Shown: in pieces, positions 29,010 to 37,753 of the stretch
How positions within the stretch are numbered: position 1 is the stretch's first letter
How the letters are laid out: each line of letters begins with the position of its first letter
Notes under the pieces: model-generated
Told to the model about the DNA's origin: nothing
The model's input: the letters and a program-made list of their open reading frames with translations, nothing else
Database searches by the model: none
Translations under genes and position numbers: made by a program
Assembly (NCBI GenBank): GCA_965199685.1
Contig: OZ241323.1
Location: 434,001 to 498,000 of the forward strand
Length of the DNA: 64,000 nt
Direction: 5' to 3'
Source: SP5GCR1 sp965199685
GTDB lineage: Bacteria; Pseudomonadota; Gammaproteobacteria; Poriferisulfidales; Oxydemutatoraceae

Positions 29010-30410
29010 CTAATCGGAGAGTATGTTTGCGAGGTACGCGCGAGCATTCGCAATTTGTTGACGGACACCTGCGCTACCGCCGTGAGTACGCTTATTCTGC
29101 AACGCCGTTTTAGGGTTGAGCACCTTAAATGCGCTACTATCCAGTGTCGTATGCAAGGCCTGCAATTTTTCTAACGGAAGTGCATCTAGAGAACAACCCT
29201 CCTGTATTGCGAGCTTGACCGCTTGCCCGACTATTCGGTGGGCATCCCGAAACGGAACTTGCTTGCCGACCAAATAGTCTGCTAAATCAGTTGCCGTAGA
29301 GAAACCACTTTGCGCCGCTTTGAGCATGTTGTCACGATTGACCTTGATCGCCGGTATCATTTCGGCAAGAATCAAAACCGACGGCAAAGTCGCATCGAGT
29401 GCATCGTAGACGCATGCTTTATCCTCTTGATTATCTCGGTTATACGCCAAAGGCTGTGCTTTCATCAGCATCAGCAATGCCGTCAGCGCACCAGTTGTAC
29501 GGCTACTCTTGCCGCGTATCAGTTCGGCTATATCGGGATTTTTCTTCTGTGGCATGATTGACGAACCCGTGCAATAACGATCCGCCAAAGTAATAAAATC
29601 AAATTGTTGCGACGACCACAATATCAATTCTTCGCAAATGCGTGATAGATGAGACATCAATAGCGCACAACACGAGCAGAACTCTATCGCAAAGTCGCGA
29701 TCTGAAACTGCATCTAAAGAATTATCCGAGATTGCTTCAAAACCGAGTAATTCGGCTGCGTAGGATCTGTCCAAATCATAGCTGGTTCCAGCACAAGCGG
29801 CACTCCCCAAAGGCAATACATTGACGCGACAACGCGCATCGTGCAGGCGGGCAGCATCGCGCTTCAACATTTCAAACCATGCCAATAGATGGTGTCCAAA
29901 ACTAACCGGTTGAGCAACTTGCAGATGCGTATAAGCCGGCATCACGGTTTCCGCTTCGTGCTCAGCAAGATCAACCAAACTTTGCTGAAGTTTATGCGTT
30001 GCTTTCAGCAACAAGTCTATTTGACCGCGTAAATAAAGCCTAAAGTCTGTTGCTATCTGATCGTTTCTAGAACGCCCAGTATGCAATTTCTTACCGACCT
30101 CGCCCAGACGCTCAGTCAAACAGGCCTCTATGTTCATGTGTATATCCTCAAGCGAGGTATCCCAATTAAAGCGACCTTGCGCTATCTCTGCTCTAATCTG
30201 ATATAAACCTGAAATCAAAGACTCCGCTTCTTGGTCGGTCAAAACCTGTGCCTTGAGTAGCACCTTGACATGTGCCACCGAGGCTTCTATGTCTTCGGCA
30301 TAGAAACGTTTATCACATTCCAGCGAGGCAGTGAAAAGCTCAACCTGCTGTTCGGTGGACTCGGAGAACCGCCCATCCCATAATTTATCCTTTGCTTGTT
30401 TTTTGCTCAT
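29010..30410 (-). CDS. argH: Argininosuccinate lyase
   Basis: Last step of arginine synthesis: splits argininosuccinate into arginine and fumarate. It has 466 residues. The family signature GSSIMPQKKNPD with the mobile catalytic Ser loop is present, as are TGRSRNDQIATDFRLYL and PAYTHLQVAQPVSFGHHLLA (catalytic His). The opening LWDGRFSES is typical. It stands alone on the minus strand and diverges from tsaC with a 117-base gap that must hold both promoters. Confidence 0.97.
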   Translation of the reverse strand: MSKKQAKDKLWDGRFSESTEQQVELFTASLECDKRFYAEDIEASVAHVKVLLKAQVLTDQEAESLISGLYQIRAEIAQGRFNWDTSLEDIHMNIEACLTERLGEVGKKLHTGRSRNDQIATDFRLYLRGQIDLLLKATHKLQQSLVDLAEHEAETVMPAYTHLQVAQPVSFGHHLLAWFEMLKRDAARLHDARCRVNVLPLGSAACAGTSYDLDRSYAAELLGFEAISDNSLDAVSDRDFAIEFCSCCALLMSHLSRICEELILWSSQQFDFITLADRYCTGSSIMPQKKNPDIAELIRGKSSRTTGALTALLMLMKAQPLAYNRDNQEDKACVYDALDATLPSVLILAEMIPAIKVNRDNMLKAAQSGFSTATDLADYLVGKQVPFRDAHRIVGQAVKLAIQEGCSLDALPLEKLQALHTTLDSSAFKVLNPKTALQNKRTHGGSAGVRQQIANARAYLANILSD

Positions 30411-30527
30411 TGCATGTTCAATGTTTAATCATCGGATTATAAACTATCATCTACCGCGTTTGACCACAAATTATGAAAACCATCACCCTCTATGGCTTTA
30501 TACTAAGATATTCTTATCTAACTCTAA

Positions 30528-31097
30528 ATGATTGTGCCAGTGAATTTACACGAACAACTGAATAGTGCATGCGAGCTAATTAAAAGCGGCGGTGTCATCG
30601 CATATCCGACCGAAGCGGTGTTCGGTTTGGGTTGTGACCCTATGAACGAACGTGCCGTACACCGTTTATCGCAGATTAAAAAACGACCGCAAAACAAAAG
30701 CTACATTTTAATCGCCGATAACTTTGCCCGATTGCACCCTTTTTGTGCTCCGATTGATGACTCACGATGGCAACGAGTTAAACGGGATTGGCCAGGACCG
30801 TATACTTGGGTGTTTCCAGTAACCGAATTATGCCCCCATTGGCTCTGCGATAAAGAAATAGGTATTGCGGTTCGCGTAACCGCACACCCTGTTGCCGCTG
30901 CGTTATGCAATCTTTGTGGACATGCCTTAGTTTCTACGAGTGCCAATCTCAGCGGCGAAGCACCTGCTAAAACATGGCAAGAGGTAAAGGCGACATTCAA
31001 CGATACGGTTGATTATATTGTTTGTGGCGATGTCTCGGACGCGACCGGAAAACCTACGACTATTCGCAATGCGACGAGTGGCGAAAGAATTAGATAA
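30528..31097 (+). CDS. tsaC: L-threonylcarbamoyladenylate synthase (Sua5/YrdC family)
   Basis: Makes threonylcarbamoyl-AMP from threonine, bicarbonate and ATP for the t6A37 modification of ANN-decoding tRNAs. It has 189 residues, the short TsaC type without the C-terminal Sua5 domain. Signatures are GGVIAYPTEAVFGLGCDP, IKKRPQNKSYILI, WPGPYTWVFP and ALVSTSANLSGE. Its position beside hemF and aroE is the same as in pseudomonads. Confidence 0.94.
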   Translation: MIVPVNLHEQLNSACELIKSGGVIAYPTEAVFGLGCDPMNERAVHRLSQIKKRPQNKSYILIADNFARLHPFCAPIDDSRWQRVKRDWPGPYTWVFPVTELCPHWLCDKEIGIAVRVTAHPVAAALCNLCGHALVSTSANLSGEAPAKTWQEVKATFNDTVDYIVCGDVSDATGKPTTIRNATSGERIR

Positions 31098-31117
31098 TGA
31101 TGAACGATATGTTCCTT

Positions 31118-31351
31118 TCATAAAAACTTTATCATCAGTCCGACTGCCACAATTATTATTCCTACTGCAGCATACATCTGCTTGACCAGCCTTGTTTCTA
31201 GTTCGGCTAAATCTCTTTTAGTAGCCATATCTTTTATGTCTGCTTTAGTAGCCATATCTTTTGAGCTTGCAACACTGGTAGCCGCTTCTTTTGCTTCCTC
31301 ATGTTCAGCACCTAATTTTGTTAATACATTGTAAAGAACTATATCGGACAT
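31118..31351 (-). CDS. Small coiled-coil membrane protein (DUF1640/CCDC90-like), copy 2
   Basis: 77-residue paralogue of the gene at 28607. The helical N-terminus (MSDIVLYNVLTKLGAEHEEA) is followed by an internal repeat of DMATKADI and a C-terminal membrane helix (AAVGIIIVAVGLMI). An AAGGAG ribosome site sits upstream. It faces tsaC tail to tail. The two copies share long runs of DNA at their 3' ends, so the duplication is fairly recent. Confidence 0.65.
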   Translation of the reverse strand: MSDIVLYNVLTKLGAEHEEAKEAATSVASSKDMATKADIKDMATKRDLAELETRLVKQMYAAVGIIIVAVGLMIKFL

Positions 31352-31495
31352 CTGTAGTTACTCCTTGGTTAGTTTCAGCGATATATTGTCCAATGATAAC
31401 ATAAAGTCATCCGAATCATGTTTTATAAACAGGCGTGAGCGCAAGTAGTCTTTCATAAATTGAATGATGAACGATATATACCTTATAATTTCAGC

Positions 31496-32407
31496 ATGGA
31501 CATAGAACCTGTTATCAACTATATGCTCAACTTGCAAAGCCGCATTTGCGACACGCTGAGTCAGTTTGAAAAAAACACATCTTTTAACGAGGATCCCTGG
31601 CAGAGCAAACTGGGCAAGGGTCGCACGCATATACTCGCCGATGGGCAAGTCATAGAAAGGGGAGGGGTTAATTTCTCTTATGTGCACGGTGATCGCTTAC
31701 CGCCTGCGGCATTGTCGGCAACACGCGCGCACGCTACAGAAGGTGCTTTTGAAGCGACCGGGATATCTGTGGTTGTGCATCCGCTAAACCCGCATGTGCC
31801 GACCGTGCATTGCAACCTGCGCTTTTTCAAGCTGGACGAAAAGGAAAAAGAATCGAAATGGTGGTTCGGCGGTGGCTACGATCTAACCCCGTATTATCCG
31901 TACGAGGAAGATGTAATCGCATGGCATCAGGCAGCGCACTCGGCATGTGCACCATTCGGAGACGATGTTTATCCGCGCTATAAAAAATGGTGCGACGAAT
32001 ATTTTTATATCAAGCACCGCAAGGAGACTCGCGGTGTAGGAGGGTTGTTTTTTGATGACTTGAGCGAGTGGGGTTTTGATAAGAGCTTTGATTTTATACG
32101 CGCGATAGGCGATAGTTTTGCTACAATCTATCCGCTGATCGTTGAGCGACGTTATAAAACCGGCTACAGCGAGAAGCAGCGCGAGTTTCAGCTTTACAGG
32201 CGCGGACGCTATGTGGAATTCAATTTGGTCTATGACCGTGGCACGCTGTTTGGTCTACAATCGGGCGGGCGCGTGGAATCTATATTGATGTCTTTGCCGC
32301 CGCAAGTTTGCTGGAATTACGATTGGCAACCTGAGGCTCATAGCAAGGAAGAAGATTTGTACTTGAATTACTTAAAGCCTCGAGATTGGCTAGGCATGGA
32401 GTCCTAA
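31496..32407 (+). CDS. hemF: Oxygen-dependent coproporphyrinogen III oxidase
   Basis: Aerobic oxidative decarboxylation of coproporphyrinogen III to protoporphyrinogen IX in haem synthesis. About 303 residues from the chosen ATG at 31496, whose product (MDIEPVINYMLNLQ) aligns with known N-termini; an in-frame ATG at 31460 would add 12 doubtful residues. Signatures are GRTHILADGQVIERGGVNFS, WWFGGGYDLTPYYP, HRKETRGVGGLFFDDL and RRGRYVEFNLVYDRGT. The use of oxygen means the cell lives aerobically at least part of the time. Confidence 0.95.
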   Translation: MDIEPVINYMLNLQSRICDTLSQFEKNTSFNEDPWQSKLGKGRTHILADGQVIERGGVNFSYVHGDRLPPAALSATRAHATEGAFEATGISVVVHPLNPHVPTVHCNLRFFKLDEKEKESKWWFGGGYDLTPYYPYEEDVIAWHQAAHSACAPFGDDVYPRYKKWCDEYFYIKHRKETRGVGGLFFDDLSEWGFDKSFDFIRAIGDSFATIYPLIVERRYKTGYSEKQREFQLYRRGRYVEFNLVYDRGTLFGLQSGGRVESILMSLPPQVCWNYDWQPEAHSKEEDLYLNYLKPRDWLGMES

Positions 32408-32413
32408 CACGCA

Positions 32414-33424
32414 ATGACGGCAATGATGCAACAATATCCTAAAACCAGAATGAGGCGCAAACGCCGTTGGGATTTCAGCCGACGGCTTTGCCGTGAAACC
32501 GTGTTGACTGCGGATGATTTGATCTATCCCATCTTTGTATGCGAAGGAAAAAATGTCTCGGAACCTATCGTAGCGATGCCGGGTATCAATCGCCTTTCCA
32601 TAGATCTGTTGATTAAGGAGACCAAACTTCTGCACAAGCTGGGTATTCCTGCGATTGCATTATTCCCGGTTGTGTCGACAGAGCGTAAAGATGCCGAGGC
32701 ATCCGAGGCATGGAATGCCGATGGATTGATGCAGCGCGCGATACGCACACTGAAGGCACATATCCCTGAGATGGGTATCATCAGCGATGTCGCACTAGAC
32801 CCGTTTACGCAAGACGGGCAGGACGGCTTAACCAAAGACGGCTATGTGCTCAACGACGAGACCATAAGCGTATTGTGCAAACAGGCTTTATCGCATGCCG
32901 AAGCCGGTGCCGACATCGTCGCACCGTCGGACATGATGGACGGTCGCATCAGTGCAATCCGAGAGGTACTGGAAACAAACAGTCATGTCAACACGATGAT
33001 ATTGGCGTATTCCGCTAAATACGCCTCGGCTTTTTACGGGCCTTTTAGGGAGGCTGTAGGTTCGGCACAAAACCTCGGCTCAGCCGACAAAAAAACCTAC
33101 CAAATGGATCCTGCCAATTCCAGTGAAGCCCTAGCCGAGGTGCAACTTGACTTGCAAGAGGGAGCCGATATCGTGATGGTGAAGCCGGCATTGCCATACC
33201 TCGATGTTATCAGACGAGTAAAAGACCGCTTTGAAGTTCCGCTATTCGCTTATCAGGTGAGTGGTGAGTATGCCATGCTGAAATCAACTTCCGCGCAAAA
33301 TTATTTATCCGAGCGGGATTGTGTGCTGGAAAGTTTGTACGCAATCAAGCGCGCCGGTGCCGATGCGATTTTAAGTTATTACGCTAAAACAGTTGCGATA
33401 TGGCTCGCCGGCGAGCATGAATGA
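32414..33424 (+). CDS. hemB: Porphobilinogen synthase (5-aminolevulinate dehydratase)
   Basis: Condenses two aminolevulinates to porphobilinogen. It has 336 residues. Signatures are DLIYPIFVCEG, PSDMMDGRISAIREVL, YSAKYASAFYGPFREA (Schiff-base Lys) and VKPALPYLDVIRRVK (second Lys). The site that binds zinc through cysteines in other members reads ALDPFTQDGQDG here, so this is the magnesium-type, zinc-independent enzyme. It starts six bases after hemF and overlaps aroE by four. Confidence 0.96.
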   Translation: MTAMMQQYPKTRMRRKRRWDFSRRLCRETVLTADDLIYPIFVCEGKNVSEPIVAMPGINRLSIDLLIKETKLLHKLGIPAIALFPVVSTERKDAEASEAWNADGLMQRAIRTLKAHIPEMGIISDVALDPFTQDGQDGLTKDGYVLNDETISVLCKQALSHAEAGADIVAPSDMMDGRISAIREVLETNSHVNTMILAYSAKYASAFYGPFREAVGSAQNLGSADKKTYQMDPANSSEALAEVQLDLQEGADIVMVKPALPYLDVIRRVKDRFEVPLFAYQVSGEYAMLKSTSAQNYLSERDCVLESLYAIKRAGADAILSYYAKTVAIWLAGEHE

Positions 33425-34266
33425 ACAGCATGAACGAACGATTGGTCAAAGATTTATACGGGCTGATAGGTTCACCGGTCAAACATAGTATCTCACCCAA
33501 AGTTCACAACTATTTCGCCGAACAAACACAACAGGCGATACGCTACGAGTTGGTTGAATCCTCGCCCGACGACTTTGCGGGAACCCTACAAAGTTTTATA
33601 AAAAGGGGGGCAAAAGGCGCGAACATCACTTTGCCGTTTAAGCAACAAGCGTGCCGCATCGCAGAAACCACCAGTCCGCGGGCGCGTATTGCCGATGCTG
33701 CCAACACACTGTTTATCCATAACGAGCAAGTACTATATGCCGATAATACCGACGGCATCGGTCTCGTCAAAGATTTATTGGAACACTGCGGCGTTGAACT
33801 TGCCGGCAAAACGATATTAGTCATTGGTGCCGGCGGTGCCGCCCGTGGCATCATCGCACCTCTGTTGCAAGCGCAAGTATCAAAACTGGCTATCACCAAT
33901 CGTGGTATAGAACGTGCCGCCAAACTCGCTCAGGAATTTGAAGGCATAGGCGATATAGAGCTATACGATTTTGCCGAGTTACAGAACAAACACTTTGACG
34001 GCATCATCAATGCGACTTCGGCGAGCCTCTACGATGAGATGCCAGCTTTACCGCAATCCGTGCAGACGCAATGGGGCTACGATTTAGTCTATCAAGCAAA
34101 GCCGACCGTGTTTATGCAACGGCTCGGCGATTGGGGGGTGGACGCAGTATTTGACGGCTTAGGCATGCTTGTCGCACAAGCAGCCGAGTCATTTTATCTG
34201 TGGCGCGGCGTTGCTCCACAAATCACCCCAGTGATTGCCACCCTGCGCCAAGACATATGTTGCTGA
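33421..34266 (+). CDS. aroE: Shikimate dehydrogenase (NADP)
   Basis: Reduces 3-dehydroshikimate in the aromatic amino-acid pathway. It has 281 residues. Shikimate-site residues are in GSPVKHSISPKVHN and ANITLPFK (catalytic Lys), with NTDGIGLVKDL. The Rossmann loop is VIGAGGAARGI followed by ITNRGIERA. It overlaps hemB as ATGA, so it is translationally coupled. The hairpin just after the stop is a possible terminator. Confidence 0.95.
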   Translation: MNSMNERLVKDLYGLIGSPVKHSISPKVHNYFAEQTQQAIRYELVESSPDDFAGTLQSFIKRGAKGANITLPFKQQACRIAETTSPRARIADAANTLFIHNEQVLYADNTDGIGLVKDLLEHCGVELAGKTILVIGAGGAARGIIAPLLQAQVSKLAITNRGIERAAKLAQEFEGIGDIELYDFAELQNKHFDGIINATSASLYDEMPALPQSVQTQWGYDLVYQAKPTVFMQRLGDWGVDAVFDGLGMLVAQAAESFYLWRGVAPQITPVIATLRQDICC

Positions 34267-34275
34267 AAAAGTACC

Positions 34276-34330
34276 GTTCTGCACAATGTCACGCCGTTTG
34301 TTGCTGCTGCAACAAACGGCGGTTCTCCTT
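34276..34330 (+). terminator. Palindromic repeat acting as a possible aroE terminator
   Basis: TTCTGCACAATGTCACGCCG leads into CCGTTTGTTG-CTGCTG-CAACAAACGG, a perfect 10-base-pair stem, followed by CGGTTCTCCTTTTC. It is a variant of the dispersed GCCGATTGACC repeat whose stem has changed on both arms while staying complementary. The T-rich tail suits a Rho-independent terminator. Confidence 0.5.
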
Positions 34331-34417
34331 TTCAACAACTCCCATGTTACAATATCCATATTTTGCCAGCTTCGCTATGAGCCTCCGCAGGCAGAAAGCC
34401 GAATAAAAGAAATTATT

Positions 34418-35821
34418 ATGAAACAGGAAGATATGACAAAGAGGAAAGACAACGAAATCAGAATTCAAAGCCAAATTGGGCTTGAAAAAACAGACCAAAA
34501 AGATTATGGAGGTGCGATTATAGCTTTTGACAGAGTAATTGAGTTAGACCCGAATAATACTTATGCCTACAATGTCAGAGGAATTGCTAAAGTTGGGTTG
34601 GGGGACTATGCAGGTGCGATTGCTGATTACGACCGCGTACTTGAATTAGACCCGAATAATGCCTCTGCCTGCAGTGCTAGAGGGATGGCTAAAGTTGTAT
34701 CGGGCGATTATACAGGTGCGCTTTCTGATTTTAACCGCGCGCTTGAGTTAGAGCCGAATAATGAGGCTGTCCACGAGGCCAGAGAAATGACTAGAGCCTG
34801 TTTGAATATCCCTAAAGAAGTGCTTGCTGATTTTAACCGCACATTTGAGTTAAAGGCTGCCTACGATACTAAAGAAGTTCACAAAGCCTATTTGGATATC
34901 CCTGAGGAAGCGATTACTAATATTGAACGTGCACTTGAGATAGATCCGGATGATGCCTCTGCCTACGGTGCCAGAGGAGTTGTTAGGATTAGTTCCGAGG
35001 ATTATGCGGGCGCAGTTAATGATTTTGATCGCGCACTTGAGTTAGGGCTGGATAATTCGGTTACCTACAACAACCGAGGAACAGCTAAGCTGGAATTGGG
35101 CGATCATGCAGGTGCGCTTGCTGATTTTAACCGCGCGCTTGAGTTAAACCCTGATAGTGTCCCTGCCTACTATAACCGAGGAGATACTAAAGCTAATTTA
35201 GAACGCTATGAGGAGGCGATTGCCGATTACGACTGCGCCCTTGAGTTAAACCCTAATAGTTTTGCTTCCTACTATAACCGAGGATATGCTAAAGCTAATT
35301 TGGAACGCTATGAAGAGGCGATTGCCGATTATGACCGCGCGCTTGAGTTAGGGTTGGATAATTCGTTTGTTTATCATAGCCGAGGAATTGCTAAGGATAA
35401 CCTGAGCGATTATACAGGTGCGATTGCTGATTACGATTGTGCCCTTGAGATTGAACCAAATAATGCGGATTGCTATAACAGCCGAGGGATTGCTAAGGAT
35501 AACTTAGAAGATTATGCAGGTGCGATTTCTGATTACGATCGCGCCCTTGAGTTAGAACCGAATGGTGCAGAGTTCTATTATAACCGAGGGATTGCTAAGG
35601 GAGGCTTAGGCAATTATGCAGATGCGATTGCTGATTACGATCGTGCCCTTGAGATTGAACCGGATAATGCGGATTTTTATCATAACCGAGCAATTGCTAA
35701 GGACAACTTAGACGATTATGCAGGTGCGCTTGCTGATTATGACCGCGCACTTGAGTTAGACCCGGATAATGATCTTGTACTTGAAAACCGAAGCTCACTT
35801 AAAGCGGAATTGAACCGTTGA
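34418..35821 (+). CDS. Tetratricopeptide-repeat protein
   Basis: About 467 residues made almost wholly of 34-residue TPR units, around thirteen, with the pattern Y-NRG-AK--L--YAGAIADYDRALEL-PNN. Units 3-5 are degenerate (TRACLNIPKEVLADFNR, KAYLDIPEEAI) and the last seven are very similar, so the array has grown recently by 102-base duplications. I chose the ATG at 34418; the frame is open back into aroE but the extra 61 residues cover a spacer hairpin. No signal peptide is seen. TPRs bind proteins; the partner is unknown. Such arrays are frequent in host-associated bacteria. Confidence 0.85.
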   Translation: MKQEDMTKRKDNEIRIQSQIGLEKTDQKDYGGAIIAFDRVIELDPNNTYAYNVRGIAKVGLGDYAGAIADYDRVLELDPNNASACSARGMAKVVSGDYTGALSDFNRALELEPNNEAVHEAREMTRACLNIPKEVLADFNRTFELKAAYDTKEVHKAYLDIPEEAITNIERALEIDPDDASAYGARGVVRISSEDYAGAVNDFDRALELGLDNSVTYNNRGTAKLELGDHAGALADFNRALELNPDSVPAYYNRGDTKANLERYEEAIADYDCALELNPNSFASYYNRGYAKANLERYEEAIADYDRALELGLDNSFVYHSRGIAKDNLSDYTGAIADYDCALEIEPNNADCYNSRGIAKDNLEDYAGAISDYDRALELEPNGAEFYYNRGIAKGGLGNYADAIADYDRALEIEPDNADFYHNRAIAKDNLDDYAGALADYDRALELDPDNDLVLENRSSLKAELNR

Positions 35822-36112
35822 AAGTACCGTCATCGCCCAAACGTAACCGCTATGCGCCACCAAATTAACAATAACCAACCGTAGGGGCGGACTCGCATGT
35901 CCACCCTACGGTACCGTCCTGCACAAACCCAACCGCTACGCGCCACACGATTATGGTTTGCATAAATTGGATGGATGAATGTATAAATCGTGCAAATACG
36001 TCGCGTTAGGGCGGACATATAGAATTGCCGATTGACCTACTGGCTCAATCGGCGGCTCTATTCTGCCCCTACGGTGCATGAAATACTTTTTCAAAAGCCC
36101 GACGTGTCTGCA
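35822..36112. repeat. MITE-like composite repeat before the AAA ATPase
   Basis: No gene. In order: an AAAGTACCGTCATCGCCCAA end; GTAGGGGCGGACTCG with GTCCACCCTAC as a palindrome; a CGCTACGCGCCAC-rich part; GGATGGATGAATG; GCGTTAGGGCGGACATAT; the GCCGATTGACC palindrome (36028-36056); then ATGAAATACTTTTTCAAAAG and CCCGACGTGTC (36102-36112). The ACTTTTTCAA end is the mirror of the IS1182-like outer end. The same CCGACGTGTC recurs on the other side of the ATPase gene. Confidence 0.65.
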
Positions 36113-36215
36113 ACGGCTAATTATCCCTCTTGAAAAACGCTATATCAACCGTTATTTTTACCTTAATTTTGACATCAAACTATACATTTTTCAAATTTTG
36201 TGCTAATCTTTTGTT

Positions 36216-37367
36216 ATGTACAAAAGAATCTTTAGCCCTTCGGACAGATCTTTCTTTATTCTAGGACCTAGAGGGACGGGTAAATCCACATGGCTTAAGA
36301 GCCGCTACCCAAAAGCCATTTTTTACGATCTCCTCAATCCCTCTCTTTATCTAAAACTTCGTAAAAACCCGGAATTATTTCGCCAAGAGATTTCGGCTAT
36401 CCCTGAGGATTCAATCGTTATAATTGACGAGGTCCAAAAACTTCCTATTCTATTAGACGATGTTCATCATTTTCTAGCACAAAGGAACAACCACAAACAA
36501 TTCATCCTATCCGGTTCCAGTGCTAGAAAACTCAAAAGAACTTCAACTAATTTATTGGGAGGACGGGCCAGTCAAAGATATTTTTATCCGCTGATTTATT
36601 CTGAGCATCAGATAGATCAATGGGATGATATTCTACGATTCGGAACTTTACCTGAAAGTCTTAACCTGAAAACAGTGAAACAAAAAATAGAATTTTTAGA
36701 ATCTTATTCGCTAATCTATTTGCGAGAAGAAATACAACAAGAAGCTATTGTGAAGAGTGTAAGCAGTTTCTCTAATTTTTTAGATGTTGCCTCCCTATGC
36801 AATGCCCAGACAATCAACCTATCTTCTTTGGCAAGAGATTCGGGTGTTGCCAGAACTACCGTCATGGGATACTTTCAGGCACTGGAAGATACGCTAATCG
36901 GTTCTTGGCTTCCTGCTTGGAGGACAAAAGCACGAGTTAAAACGGCGATTCATCCTAAGTTTTTCTTTTTTGATACGGGTGTTGTCAGAGCTTTGAGAGG
37001 GCAGTTGAGAGACCCCATACACGATTATGATAAAGGCTTTCTTTTGGAAACTTGTCTGCTCCACGAACTGAAAGCGTGGAATCAGATTCATAATTGGGGC
37101 GCAAAAATCAGCTTTTGGAAAACATACCATAATTCCGAGATCGACTTTCTTGTAGAAATAAATGCTCAAAGAATCGGAATAGAACTCAAATCTTCTAAAG
37201 TTTGGAAAAAGGAATTCGGCAAATATCTCAAAAAAGCTCAAGCGCAGAAATTTATTGATAGAGCTATCGGAGTTTATCTAGGAGATCAAAATCTAAAAGC
37301 CGATTCTTTAGATGTCTACACACTTAAAAATTTCCTAAAAACCCTAGAGCAAAATGCACTGATTTAA
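36216..37367 (+). CDS. AAA-family ATPase with DUF4143 domain
   Basis: 383 residues. Walker A GPRGTGKS is at 17-24 and Walker B SIVIIDEVQ has Asp71/Glu72. Sensor-like LSGSSARKLKR and GRASQRYFYPL follow. The C-terminal half is the DUF4143 domain, including a winged helix (LARDSGVARTTVMGYFQAL) and a nuclease-like IDFLVEINAQRIGIELKSSK segment resembling the D-(D/E)xK fold. The family is widespread, patchy and of unsettled role. AT-rich codon use and flanking repeats suggest an accessory gene. TTATGT sits at the start with no strong ribosome site. Confidence 0.85.
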   Translation: MYKRIFSPSDRSFFILGPRGTGKSTWLKSRYPKAIFYDLLNPSLYLKLRKNPELFRQEISAIPEDSIVIIDEVQKLPILLDDVHHFLAQRNNHKQFILSGSSARKLKRTSTNLLGGRASQRYFYPLIYSEHQIDQWDDILRFGTLPESLNLKTVKQKIEFLESYSLIYLREEIQQEAIVKSVSSFSNFLDVASLCNAQTINLSSLARDSGVARTTVMGYFQALEDTLIGSWLPAWRTKARVKTAIHPKFFFFDTGVVRALRGQLRDPIHDYDKGFLLETCLLHELKAWNQIHNWGAKISFWKTYHNSEIDFLVEINAQRIGIELKSSKVWKKEFGKYLKKAQAQKFIDRAIGVYLGDQNLKADSLDVYTLKNFLKTLEQNALI

Positions 37368-37590
37368 GGCAGGGCATTCCCCTCCTCTGGAAGGGTGTCA
37401 GGCGCAATAGAACCACCACGCGCCATTTGGTTTTGGTTTCCATAAACAAAATGGATGAATGTATTGATTGTGCAGACGCAACGCGTTAGGGCGGACATAT
37501 AAGTAAGCCCCTACCGTTTTCTTAAATTTAATGGCGCAAGCGGTTACGTTTGGGCGATGGCAGTACTTTTTCAACAGCCCGACGTGTCGT
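37368..37590. repeat. MITE-like composite repeat after the AAA ATPase
   Basis: A CATTCCCCTCC-TCTGGAAGGG unit, then the CGCGCCATTTGGTTTTGG / AAAATGGATGAATG / GCGTTAGGGCGGACATATAA part seen at 35990, 39250, 44500 and 49340. It ends with GCAGTACTTTTTCAACAGCC and CCGACGTGTC (about 37578). No gene is visible here. Confidence 0.6.
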
Positions 37591-37648
37591 CTGTATGATA
37601 TTTCCTTTCCTACACCAATATTGCGAGAAAGTGACAATATAGAATTCC

Positions 37649-37721
37649 TTATTATCATTTAGAGGCTGAAATAATAATAAGGATATTTATATTATCATTT
37701 AATGCGAAAAATGATAATATA
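37649..37721 (+). promoter_or_regulatory. AT-rich palindrome, probable operator upstream of fic
   Basis: A perfect inverted repeat, TATATTATCATTT at 37688-37700 and its complement at 37709-37721 with an 8-base loop, sits 33 bases before the fic start. A third half-site, ATTATCATTT, is at 37651-37660. The spacing fits a dimeric repressor overlapping the promoter. The regulator is unknown; it could be the Fic protein itself through its C-terminal winged helix. Confidence 0.5.
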
Positions 37722-37753
37722 AGCCCAATTCACACATAAACGAGATTCTAAAT

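Noticed and set aside
34235..34417. N-terminal extension of the TPR protein
   Set aside because: It would overlap aroE and read through a hairpin repeat, with no TPR-like sequence; the ATG at 34418 is the sensible start.
34418..35821. Possible CRISPR-like periodic repeat
   Set aside because: The 102-base period is coding (34-codon TPR units) with no conserved short repeat and unique spacers.
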